A stretch of 50,379 nt of DNA from the NCBI GenBank assembly GCA_945494785.1, contig CALYVN010000005.1, forward strand, positions 1 to 50,379, written 5' to 3'. Every line of letters begins with the position of its first letter. The stretch's first letter is position 1. Positions 1-6,984 of this stretch are shown here, piece after piece. Under the pieces are notes generated by a model. It ran no database searches, had not been told where the DNA came from, and saw only the letters and a list, made by a program, of their open reading frames with translations. The translations under genes and the position numbers were made by a program. The stretch comes from an uncultured Alistipes sp. (lineage in GTDB: Bacteria > Bacteroidota > Bacteroidia > Bacteroidales > Rikenellaceae).

Positions 1-9
1 CGTTTTCAT
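1..9 (-). CDS. start of a probable SusD/RagB-like lipoprotein gene (cut by window edge)
   Basis: Only three codons are visible: an ATG at position 9 on the minus strand reads M-K-T before the window ends. It begins 14 bp after the stop codon of the SusC gene, on the same strand. In Bacteroidota a SusD-family surface lipoprotein almost always follows SusC, so this is inferred from position and from a plausible MK-type signal-peptide start. Nothing in the three codons proves the family. Confidence 0.4.
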
Positions 10-23
10 AATGCTTTACCGAA

Positions 24-3000
24 TTAGAATTTGAGTTTTATGTTGAAATCGTAAGTGCGTGTCATAGGATAACTACCCGTCTCGACACCTCGATAGAGCG
101 ATGAGCCGGCGAGCGATGCAACTTCGGGGTCGAATTGAGGGAAATTGGTGATGCAGAATACGTTGGTCATAAAGAATGCGAACGTTACGCCCGTAAATAC
201 GCGCGAAGCGGCACAAACCTTCTTCGGCAAATCGTAACTGATGCGCAACTCCTTCATTTTAAGATACGAGGTATCGAAGGTGTTTTGCTCCACATTGTTG
301 CGGTGCCATACATGGGTTGCATAGTAGTCCACGATGTCGGTCGTAACGGTGGTGTTTTTTCTGTATGTTCCGTCGGCATTCAGATTGACTCCGTCGTGGA
401 TAAGTCCCTCGTAACGTCCTTCGAGCGAGTTGGTGTTCTTACCCATATAGGAGAATATGGCGTTGGTCAGCGAATATGCCTTGCCGCCGACCGAAGCGGC
501 GAATGAGGTCGATATGCCCAATCCTTTCCATTTGAGCGAAAGGGTCATACCGGCTTTCCAATCGGGATAAATGCCGCCCAAATCCTTCAACTTTTCGCCG
601 ATGACGGGATTACCCGTTTCGGAATCGACTATGACCTTGCCCGAACAATCGACCTTTTTACCATCGGCATCGTAGTAGAATGCGCCTTGCGGAGCGCGTT
701 CGTAACCGACACCGTATATGCGGCCGAGTTCCGTACCCGGGTAAGCATAGATAAGCACACGGCTTCCGATGGTGTTCTTGTTGAGTTGCCATACATCGAC
801 ACCCGGTGCCAATTCGACGAGTTTGTTCCAGTTCTTCGACCAGTTGAGCGCGATGTTGAGTTTCCAATCCTTGTTGCGTCGGATAGGCTTAATCTCGGTC
901 GAAATCTCTATACCGTTGTTGCGTACCTTGCCGGCATTGATGACGTGGGTCGATGCTCCCGTAATCCAGTCGGTCGGTACGGTGATGATTTGGTTGGTGG
1001 TGTTCGAATCGTAGTACGCCACATCGAACGACCAGATGCCTTTGAAGAGTTTTGCCTCCAAACCGACCTCCCAACTCTCGACATTCTCGGGTTTGAGATT
1101 GGCGTTTTTGAGCGACGAGGCAAGTTCGTAAGAACTCGTGAACGAGCCATTGATGGTATAGGCGTCTATCAACTGGTAAGGGTCGGTATCGTTACCCACG
1201 TTGGCCCACGAACCGCGCACCTTCAACAAATTTATCCACGATGTCTTTTCGTTGAGGTGGAAAATCTCGCTGAGCAGCACGCTCGCCGAAACGGAAGGGT
1301 AGAAGTACGAATTGTTGTTCTTCGGCAATGTACTCGACCAGTCGTTACGTCCCGTGATGTCGATGTAGAACATATCGCGGTAGCCGATTGTGGCGAAACC
1401 GTAGAACGAATTGATGCTCTTGGCACGGCGCACCGATTTGGTCAGCAGCGAGCCTTTTGCGTTCGACAACATATAGACGTTAGGCACATCGAGCATGTTG
1501 GCTTTGAGCAGAATATTGTTGTATTTGTACACCATGTTGTTGCCACCGAACGATACGTTGAGCGACAAACCGTTGGTAAAGTCCTTCTTATAGGTTATCA
1601 GGAAATCGGTGTTCACCTCCAACTTGCGCACCGTCTGTTCGCTGTACATACCCTGCGAGTAGGTCATCGTGTAATAAGGTTTCTGCTGCGTGCGGAAATC
1701 GTTGCTGAAATCGAGACCCGAACGGAGCATTACGGTCAATACATTCGGAATGATGCTGCCCGTCAGACTGACATTGCCATATACGCGGTCGCGACTCTGC
1801 GTGTTCAGATGCTCGTAGGCTATGGCGTAAGGGTTGTCCATCGTGCCATCGATGACATAACCATCGCTCGACCCTTCGTGATAGAGTTGTTCGCGTCCCG
1901 ATTTATAGGAGTTGTAAAGGTCTTTCACCGACACGGCACCGTTGTTCCACATCAACGATTTGAGCGGTGTGGCGTTGCTGTAACCCGCAATCGGCAGGTT
2001 GTCGGAGTTTTTGCGCACATAAGTAACTTTGGCCTGTGCACTGATGTATTTGTTTTTGTTGCTCGAAGCCGAGAAACTGATGTTCTGCGTATTGTAGCCG
2101 GTATTCGGCACAATCCATTCGTTGCGCGAATCCTTGACCGACACACGCATCGATTGTCCTTTACCGTCGCCCGCATCCACCGAGAGCGAGTTGGTATAGG
2201 TTACGCCCGTGCGGAAGAAACCTTTGTACCAATCTTTTATGCGGTACGGCTCGCGGGTATAGGTGTCATCGTCCCAATTTCGCGACGAATAGAGATAACG
2301 CATCTGTCCTTCGATACGCTCACCGTAGTGGTAGCGCGAATGGAAACGGCGCACGGTCTGACCCGTATCGGTCTTGTCGGCTGTTACCGACCAGAACGAA
2401 TACTCGTCGGGCGAAATGCCGTTGCTCATGTGGCCGTCCTTCATGCTTGTAGGACCTATGTTGCCCGGTCCGTACTCGTCTTGGAAATCGGGCCAGAAAC
2501 CTGCCTTCTCCAAAACGACGCTCGACGAGAATATGATGCCCAAACCGCGATTCTTTTTGCCCGATTTGGTTGTGATGACGATTGCGCCGTTGGCTGCACG
2601 CGAACCGTAGAGGGCTGTTGCGGCAGGACCTTTCAGTACCGATACCGACTCGATGTCGTCGGGATTAAGGGAACCCGAATCGTTACCATAGTCGATTGGC
2701 GCATCGTCGCTCTCGTAAGAGGAGGCGTTGGAGTTGGCATCCATCGACGAGTTGATAGGTATGCCGTCCACCACGAACAGGGCGGTGTTGTTGTCGTGCG
2801 ACAGCGAACTTTCGCCTCGCAACGTTACGCGCACCGAACCTGCGGGACTTGCCGACGAGGTGTCGAGATTCAGACCTGCCACCTTGCCCGAGAGTCCGTT
2901 GAGCCAGTTGCCGCTCTCGGTCGTGGTCAGTTGCTCGTTGTCGAGTTTCGATACGGCATAACCGAGCGATTTCTCCTGTCGCGTGATGCCGAGTGCGGTT

Positions 3001-3587
3001 ACGACCACATCGTTGATGGCCACCGTACTGTTCTGTGCCAAACGTACATCGACCTTCGTTTGTGCGTCGGTCAGTTTGATGCTGACCTTCTCGTAACCGA
3101 GATATTCGAAATCGATTGTCTCGCCTGTTGCGGCTTGAATCGTATAGGAGCCGTCGGCATTGGTCATGCTTCCGCGCGATGTGCCGGGTACGGAACAGGT
3201 GGCACCCACGAGCGGCCGGTTGTTCTCATCGCGGACGATGCCGGCGATTGTGCGCAGAGGAGCGGATTTGGCAACAGCGGCACCCGCCTCTTTCGAGAGT
3301 ACGATACTCTTGTTCACGAGATGGCTCTTTATGCCTTCGCTTTTGAACAGGGCATCGACGACTTTCAAAACATCGTTGTCGGTCATCTCTATCGAGACCT
3401 TCCGCGACTTATCGACGATGTTGTCCTTGTAGAAAAATGTGTAGCCGCTCTGCTGTTCGATTGACTGCATCACCTTTCCGATTGTGGAGTTTACCGCCTT
3501 TATGCGAATCGGCGCGGCGCAGAGCAATGCGGGTGTCGCGAGCAGCACAAGCAGCAAACACAGGAACTTTGGTTTAGGTTTGTACAT
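24..3587 (-). CDS. SusC/RagA-family TonB-dependent outer-membrane transporter with N-terminal STN domain
   Basis: This 1187-residue protein is a TonB-dependent outer-membrane transporter for an unknown nutrient, probably a glycan or peptide bound together with a SusD partner. A signal peptide (about 1-25) precedes an STN domain (about 27-98), a carboxypeptidase-regulatory-like beta sandwich (about 112-185), a TonB-box-like stretch near 190-200 (INDVVVTALG), then plug and barrel. It ends in phenylalanine (IKLKF), as outer-membrane barrels usually do. The STN domain marks the transducer subclass that contacts a FecR anti-sigma factor. FecR is encoded 27 bp upstream in the same operon and an ECF sigma factor lies divergently beyond it, so ligand uptake is likely linked to transcription of this operon. 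The length fits the long SusC class. Family assignment is very secure; the substrate cannot be read from sequence. Confidence 0.95.
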   Translation of the reverse strand: MYKPKPKFLCLLLVLLATPALLCAAPIRIKAVNSTIGKVMQSIEQQSGYTFFYKDNIVDKSRKVSIEMTDNDVLKVVDALFKSEGIKSHLVNKSIVLSKEAGAAVAKSAPLRTIAGIVRDENNRPLVGATCSVPGTSRGSMTNADGSYTIQAATGETIDFEYLGYEKVSIKLTDAQTKVDVRLAQNSTVAINDVVVTALGITRQEKSLGYAVSKLDNEQLTTTESGNWLNGLSGKVAGLNLDTSSASPAGSVRVTLRGESSLSHDNNTALFVVDGIPINSSMDANSNASSYESDDAPIDYGNDSGSLNPDDIESVSVLKGPAATALYGSRAANGAIVITTKSGKKNRGLGIIFSSSVVLEKAGFWPDFQDEYGPGNIGPTSMKDGHMSNGISPDEYSFWSVTADKTDTGQTVRRFHSRYHYGERIEGQMRYLYSSRNWDDDTYTREPYRIKDWYKGFFRTGVTYTNSLSVDAGDGKGQSMRVSVKDSRNEWIVPNTGYNTQNISFSASSNKNKYISAQAKVTYVRKNSDNLPIAGYSNATPLKSLMWNNGAVSVKDLYNSYKSGREQLYHEGSSDGYVIDGTMDNPYAIAYEHLNTQSRDRVYGNVSLTGSIIPNVLTVMLRSGLDFSNDFRTQQKPYYTMTYSQGMYSEQTVRKLEVNTDFLITYKKDFTNGLSLNVSFGGNNMVYKYNNILLKANMLDVPNVYMLSNAKGSLLTKSVRRAKSINSFYGFATIGYRDMFYIDITGRNDWSSTLPKNNNSYFYPSVSASVLLSEIFHLNEKTSWINLLKVRGSWANVGNDTDPYQLIDAYTINGSFTSSYELASSLKNANLKPENVESWEVGLEAKLFKGIWSFDVAYYDSNTTNQIITVPTDWITGASTHVINAGKVRNNGIEISTEIKPIRRNKDWKLNIALNWSKNWNKLVELAPGVDVWQLNKNTIGSRVLIYAYPGTELGRIYGVGYERAPQGAFYYDADGKKVDCSGKVIVDSETGNPVIGEKLKDLGGIYPDWKAGMTLSLKWKGLGISTSFAASVGGKAYSLTNAIFSYMGKNTNSLEGRYEGLIHDGVNLNADGTYRKNTTVTTDIVDYYATHVWHRNNVEQNTFDTSYLKMKELRISYDLPKKVCAASRVFTGVTFAFFMTNVFCITNFPQFDPEVASLAGSSLYRGVETGSYPMTRTYDFNIKLKF

Positions 3588-3614
3588 ATTGTTGGTTTGA
3601 TTTAAGTTGATTGC

Positions 3615-4634
3615 TTAATTGGCTTCGATTATGCGTCGCTGTTTGGCATCGGACGCACTATCGAGAGCGGAACAGTCGAACTCTATGCCCGAAGCGAGCG
3701 AGAGGAATCGGAGTACCGTATCCAAATCGGCATCGATGAATGTACCCGAGAAGGTGTAGTCGTAGAGTCGCGGATTGTTCACGCGGACACTCACATTGTA
3801 GCGGTTTTCGATTATGCGCACAGCCGATGCGAACGAGGTGTGGTTGAAGACGATTTTGTTCTCTTTCCACAATCCTGCCGATGTTGCCGACGATGTGTTG
3901 AACAGACGCAACTTTTTCGATGCGTCGAGTTCGGCACGCTGGTTGGGTTTGAGTATAATAGAACTGTGCAATTTGTCTTCGTCGGTGTAACTCATCCTTA
4001 CCTTGCCGCTTACGAGCGTTACTGTCGAGGTGCGTCCCGAAATGTTGTAGGAATCGACGTCGAATTCGGTGCCGAGTACCTCAATCTGCAAGTCGGCAGT
4101 CGTTACCGTAAATTTGCGTCCTTCGCTCTTGGTAACCTTGAAATAAGCCTCTCCGTCGAGTTCCACCTCGCGGTTGTCATTCGCAAATTGTTCCGGATAA
4201 CGCAGCGTCGAATTGGCGTTGAGCCATACCTGCGTACCATCCGAAAGGGTAATTGTGCGGGTTGTGCCGGTATCGGCATACAATTCGGTCATGCGCACCG
4301 ATTCGACGGCATCGAACGAAAAATAACCGATGCCTGCCACGATGGCAACGACCAACACCGCCAATGTCGCTGCAAATGCAAAACGCGGACGGAGCGTGCA
4401 ACGACGAACGGGAGCAGCAACAGCCATGCGCTCGTGAATGCGACGCTTGGCGGCTTCGGTATCGACTCTGCCGATTGCGTGCAGATGTTCCATGTTGCGA
4501 TGGATTCGATAGAGTTTGAGTGCCAAAGCCCGGTTCTCCCCGCTTTGAGCAATCCATTGCCCGACTTCGGCTCTCTCTGCTGCATCGGCTTCGTTCCGAA
4601 TACAGCGTATAATTTGTTCTTCTTGCATAGTCAT
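3615..4634 (-). CDS. FecR-family anti-sigma factor
   Basis: This 339-residue inner-membrane regulator should hold an ECF sigma factor inactive and release it when the STN domain of SusC signals. The N-terminal cytoplasmic part (1-83) has the short helical anti-sigma arrangement. One membrane segment lies at about 84-105. The periplasmic FecR domain follows (about 118-215, with the TITLSDGTQVWLNANSTLRYP motif region), then a C-terminal DUF4974-like domain (about 265-330). It is the first gene of the fecR-susC(-susD) operon and is divergent from the sigma gene at 4799. Two in-frame ATGs (4634 and 4628) could both start it, with almost no effect on the product. Confidence 0.93.
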   Translation of the reverse strand: MTMQEEQIIRCIRNEADAAERAEVGQWIAQSGENRALALKLYRIHRNMEHLHAIGRVDTEAAKRRIHERMAVAAPVRRCTLRPRFAFAATLAVLVVAIVAGIGYFSFDAVESVRMTELYADTGTTRTITLSDGTQVWLNANSTLRYPEQFANDNREVELDGEAYFKVTKSEGRKFTVTTADLQIEVLGTEFDVDSYNISGRTSTVTLVSGKVRMSYTDEDKLHSSIILKPNQRAELDASKKLRLFNTSSATSAGLWKENKIVFNHTSFASAVRIIENRYNVSVRVNNPRLYDYTFSGTFIDADLDTVLRFLSLASGIEFDCSALDSASDAKQRRIIEAN

Positions 4635-4741
4635 ATTCCGTTATAACTATAATAAAGACTGACGAACTCCGATTTTTCTAAACTTTTTTGCACTTTTTTT
4701 ATGATTATCGCGAAATAATCGGTCTGTATGGCGCAAATAAA

Positions 4742-4772
4742 TTTCGACATTCCGAACTTTTTGTTACATTTG
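4742..4772 (+). promoter_or_regulatory. candidate Bacteroidota housekeeping promoter for the first ECF sigma gene
   Basis: The -7 element TACATTTG (4765-4772) matches TAnnTTTG exactly. A TTTC at 4742-4745 stands 19 bp upstream where the -33 TTTG is expected. The start codon follows 26 bp later. I found no equally good element for the divergent fecR gene. Confidence 0.5.
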
Positions 4773-4798
4773 CATAATTAAAGACGATATTTCCGATT

Positions 4799-5365
4799 TT
4801 GAGACCGGCAAACCATAAACGACTGCTCGCCGATTTGGCGAACGATGACGAAAAAGTGGCTTTGCAGGCGTTCGATGCCTTGTTCGACGCCTGCTATGCC
4901 CGCTTGTTTGCCTATGCCTCCCAAATGGTATCGTCGCGCGATGCCGAGGATATAGTCCAAAACGTGTTCATGTGGTTGTGGAACAATCGCTGCACGGTGG
5001 ATATCAAGACCTCGCCGGAACAATACCTCTATACTGCGGTGCGCAACCGCTGCCTTACTCTCATCACCCACGAATCTGTGCGTCGTCGTGTCATCGATGC
5101 CATAGGCGTTACGCTGGACGAGCAGTCGGAGATACCCGAATACGATACCGTCGAGGAGTTGGTTGCGCGGTTGGATGCCGAAATCGAATCGTTGCCCGCT
5201 GCATATCGCGAGGCATTCGAGATGTGCCGCTTTTCGGGCAAAAGTTACAAGGAAATCGCTGCGGAACTCGGCGTGAGCGACAAGACGGTCTATTACCGTG
5301 TGAAACAGGCGTTGAGGCTGTTGCGCAGCCGTTTGGGCGAACATCTCTATTCTATACTCGTTTAA
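4799..5365 (+). CDS. ECF-type RNA polymerase sigma factor
   Basis: This 188-residue sigma-70-family protein has a sigma region 2 at about 25-95 (including DAEDIVQNVFMWLWNN) and a sigma region 4 helix-turn-helix at about 125-180 (SYKEIAAELGVSDKTVYYRV). No other domain is present, as in ECF sigma factors of the FecI/SusCD-linked group. It is divergent from fecR-susC, the usual arrangement for a sigma, anti-sigma and transducer set, so it probably directs transcription of that operon. The start is a TTG at 4799 that gives MRPANHK. No in-frame ATG or GTG precedes the conserved part closely enough to be better, so the start is likely but not certain. Confidence 0.9.
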   Translation: MRPANHKRLLADLANDDEKVALQAFDALFDACYARLFAYASQMVSSRDAEDIVQNVFMWLWNNRCTVDIKTSPEQYLYTAVRNRCLTLITHESVRRRVIDAIGVTLDEQSEIPEYDTVEELVARLDAEIESLPAAYREAFEMCRFSGKSYKEIAAELGVSDKTVYYRVKQALRLLRSRLGEHLYSILV

Positions 5366-5629
5366 GCCTTTATATATAGACAATAGGTGCGGCATCCCGA
5401 CGGTGTTCGGTCGTCTGCGGCAGGTCGATTTATTGCTGTTCGCACCTCCGTTTTCAAAGCATTTGTTTGTGGCTGTCGGACCGGTGGCGTTTTGCCGTAT
5501 CGATACTCTGTTTATATCACATTTAGGTTGCGAGGCAGAAATCGAACGAGGAATAAAAAAATCGAAAAATTTTGTAGCGAACCGAAATCGTTCGACGTCT
5601 AATAGGCAAAGAAACACACAAAAAACACA
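5366..5629. other. non-coding gap between the two sigma-factor genes
   Basis: This 264-bp stretch has no convincing gene, RNA or terminator. The only regulatory hint is AAATTTTG at 5567-5574, a partial match to TAnnTTTG about 55 bp before the second sigma gene. No good -33 element accompanies it. Confidence 0.5.
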
Positions 5630-6115
5630 ATGAAGAATTTGGAACAAGAATTTACCCGCATGGTCAAAGAGCAGAAAAGCACAATCTATACGGTGTGCAT
5701 GATGTTCTCCGACAATGCCGATGAGGTCGATGATATGGTGCAGGAGACCCTTATCAACATGTGGAATGGTTTTGAGCGATTCGAAAATCGAAGCAATCCA
5801 CGCACGTGGATATGGCGTATTGCGATGAATACCTGTATCTCTTTCGACCGCAAACGCAGACGTCAGTCCGATACGGCATCCTCGCTCTCGACCATCGGTA
5901 TTTCCAGCGTTGCGGTAACCGACGAATCGCAGAACGACAAGCAGATACGTATGCTTCACGACCGTATTCACAAACTTGGCGTTTTCGACCGTGCCATTGT
6001 CCTGCTCTGGCTCGAAGACCTCTCCTACGAGGAGATTGGCCGCATTGTCGGAATCTCGGCCAAAAATGTCGGCGTTCGACTTGTGCGTATTCGCAAGGCA
6101 CTCAAAAATATGTAA
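5630..6115 (+). CDS. second ECF-type RNA polymerase sigma factor
   Basis: This 161-residue sigma-70-family protein has region 2 at about 10-80 (NADEVDDMVQETLINMWNG, then RTWIWRIAMNTCISFDRKRR) and a region 4 helix-turn-helix at about 120-158 (SYEEIGRIVGISAKNVGVRL). It is not next to a FecR or SusC gene. Its same-strand neighbour 51 bp downstream encodes a small four-helix membrane protein that may act as its anti-sigma factor. It is clearly distinct in sequence from the sigma factor at 4799. Target genes are unknown. The ATG at 5630 is the natural start. Confidence 0.9.
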   Translation: MKNLEQEFTRMVKEQKSTIYTVCMMFSDNADEVDDMVQETLINMWNGFERFENRSNPRTWIWRIAMNTCISFDRKRRRQSDTASSLSTIGISSVAVTDESQNDKQIRMLHDRIHKLGVFDRAIVLLWLEDLSYEEIGRIVGISAKNVGVRLVRIRKALKNM

Positions 6116-6166
6116 CGGAACAAAATTGTGAGTTGTAAAAATTGTCTATTAAATAACACAGGAATT

Positions 6167-6763
6167 ATGGAATCGAATGAATTGGAATTTGGAGAGATGA
6201 AGAATCAACTCGGCCTACTTCGGGAGCGTCTCGACAAGCAGATAGAGATTAACGAGAAACAGTTGCGTCGAGCCATTGGCGAAGGCCTTGGCAGTCTTCG
6301 CAGTCGCGACCGGTTTGGTTTGATTTTTTGCGTTGTACTGACTGCTCTGATGCCGTTGTTGTTCGTTGTTCAGGGTTATGGCTGTCTTTTTGTGGGTGCA
6401 ACCTTTGTGTTGCTGGCGTTCAATTCACTTAAAGCATACCTCATGAAAATCGATGCTTCTCGCGATATCGACCGACTCGACCTCGTCTCCACTTCGAAGC
6501 GTTTGCTCAAATACAAGCACGACAAGAACATTTATATCGTTTACAGCATGCCGGTATTGATGATGTGGATTTTATGGTATCTTTATGAGATTGGCGCGAA
6601 ATTGCAGATTGATTCACTGACGGATTACCTCATCATGTTCTCCTGTATGTTGTCCGGCGGAGTTCTCGGAGGCATCATCGGCTACTTCTCTTTCTATCGC
6701 CCGTCGATGCGCGATGCCGACAGGGTACTCAATCAAATCAAAGAGATTACGAGCGAGGAGTAA
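6167..6763 (+). CDS. small four-helix membrane protein, possible anti-sigma partner
   Basis: I do not recognise a named family. From the ATG at 6167 the product has 198 residues. The charged, coiled N-terminal segment (about 1-50, rich in E, K and R) should be cytoplasmic. Two membrane segments lie at about 52-68 and 73-90, a charged loop follows, then two more segments at about 124-141 and 152-175. A GTG at 6128 would add 13 residues, but the ATG is preceded by AGGAATT and gives a cleaner start. The short distance to the sigma gene, the shared strand, and a cytoplasmic head on a membrane body suggest a membrane regulator of that sigma factor. This is inference from layout only. Confidence 0.65.
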   Translation: MESNELEFGEMKNQLGLLRERLDKQIEINEKQLRRAIGEGLGSLRSRDRFGLIFCVVLTALMPLLFVVQGYGCLFVGATFVLLAFNSLKAYLMKIDASRDIDRLDLVSTSKRLLKYKHDKNIYIVYSMPVLMMWILWYLYEIGAKLQIDSLTDYLIMFSCMLSGGVLGGIIGYFSFYRPSMRDADRVLNQIKEITSEE

Positions 6764-6785
6764 AGTTTGCCACACTCAAACAGCA

Positions 6786-6813
6786 AGCAGGGGACAAAAT
6801 TTTGTTCCCTGCT
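6786..6813 (+). terminator. rho-independent-type terminator after the sigma/membrane-protein pair
   Basis: A 28-nt inverted repeat of two 14-nt arms (AGCAGGGGACAAAA and TTTTGTTCCCTGCT) pairs throughout, with one G-T pair. It lies 22 bp after the stop at 6763 and runs into a T-rich stretch. The rest of the gap to 6950 shows nothing else I can name. Confidence 0.7.
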
Positions 6814-6950
6814 TTGTTGTGTCGGTGGAGGATGTCGATGTCTTGCCGAAACGATATGATGACGGAGCGGAAGGAGCGAGCAACTTCGATTGTTGGTAAA
6901 GATTTTTAATTTAACGGACTTTCGATATAATAAAAACCGATAAAAATTCG

Positions 6951-6958
6951 TATTTTTG
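6951..6958 (+). promoter_or_regulatory. candidate -7 promoter element for the TPR/barrel operon
   Basis: TATTTTTG matches TAnnTTTG exactly and lies 26 bp before the ATG of the TPR gene. No clear -33 TTTG is present at the right distance. Confidence 0.45.
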
Positions 6959-6984
6959 CAGGGTAGTATATAATTGTTGCAACA

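Noticed and set aside
687..3464. Long open frame (925 codons) on the plus strand opposite the SusC gene
   Set aside because: It is antisense to a clearly recognised gene, has no family features and reads as low-complexity R/V/H-rich translation, the usual mirror of this codon bias.
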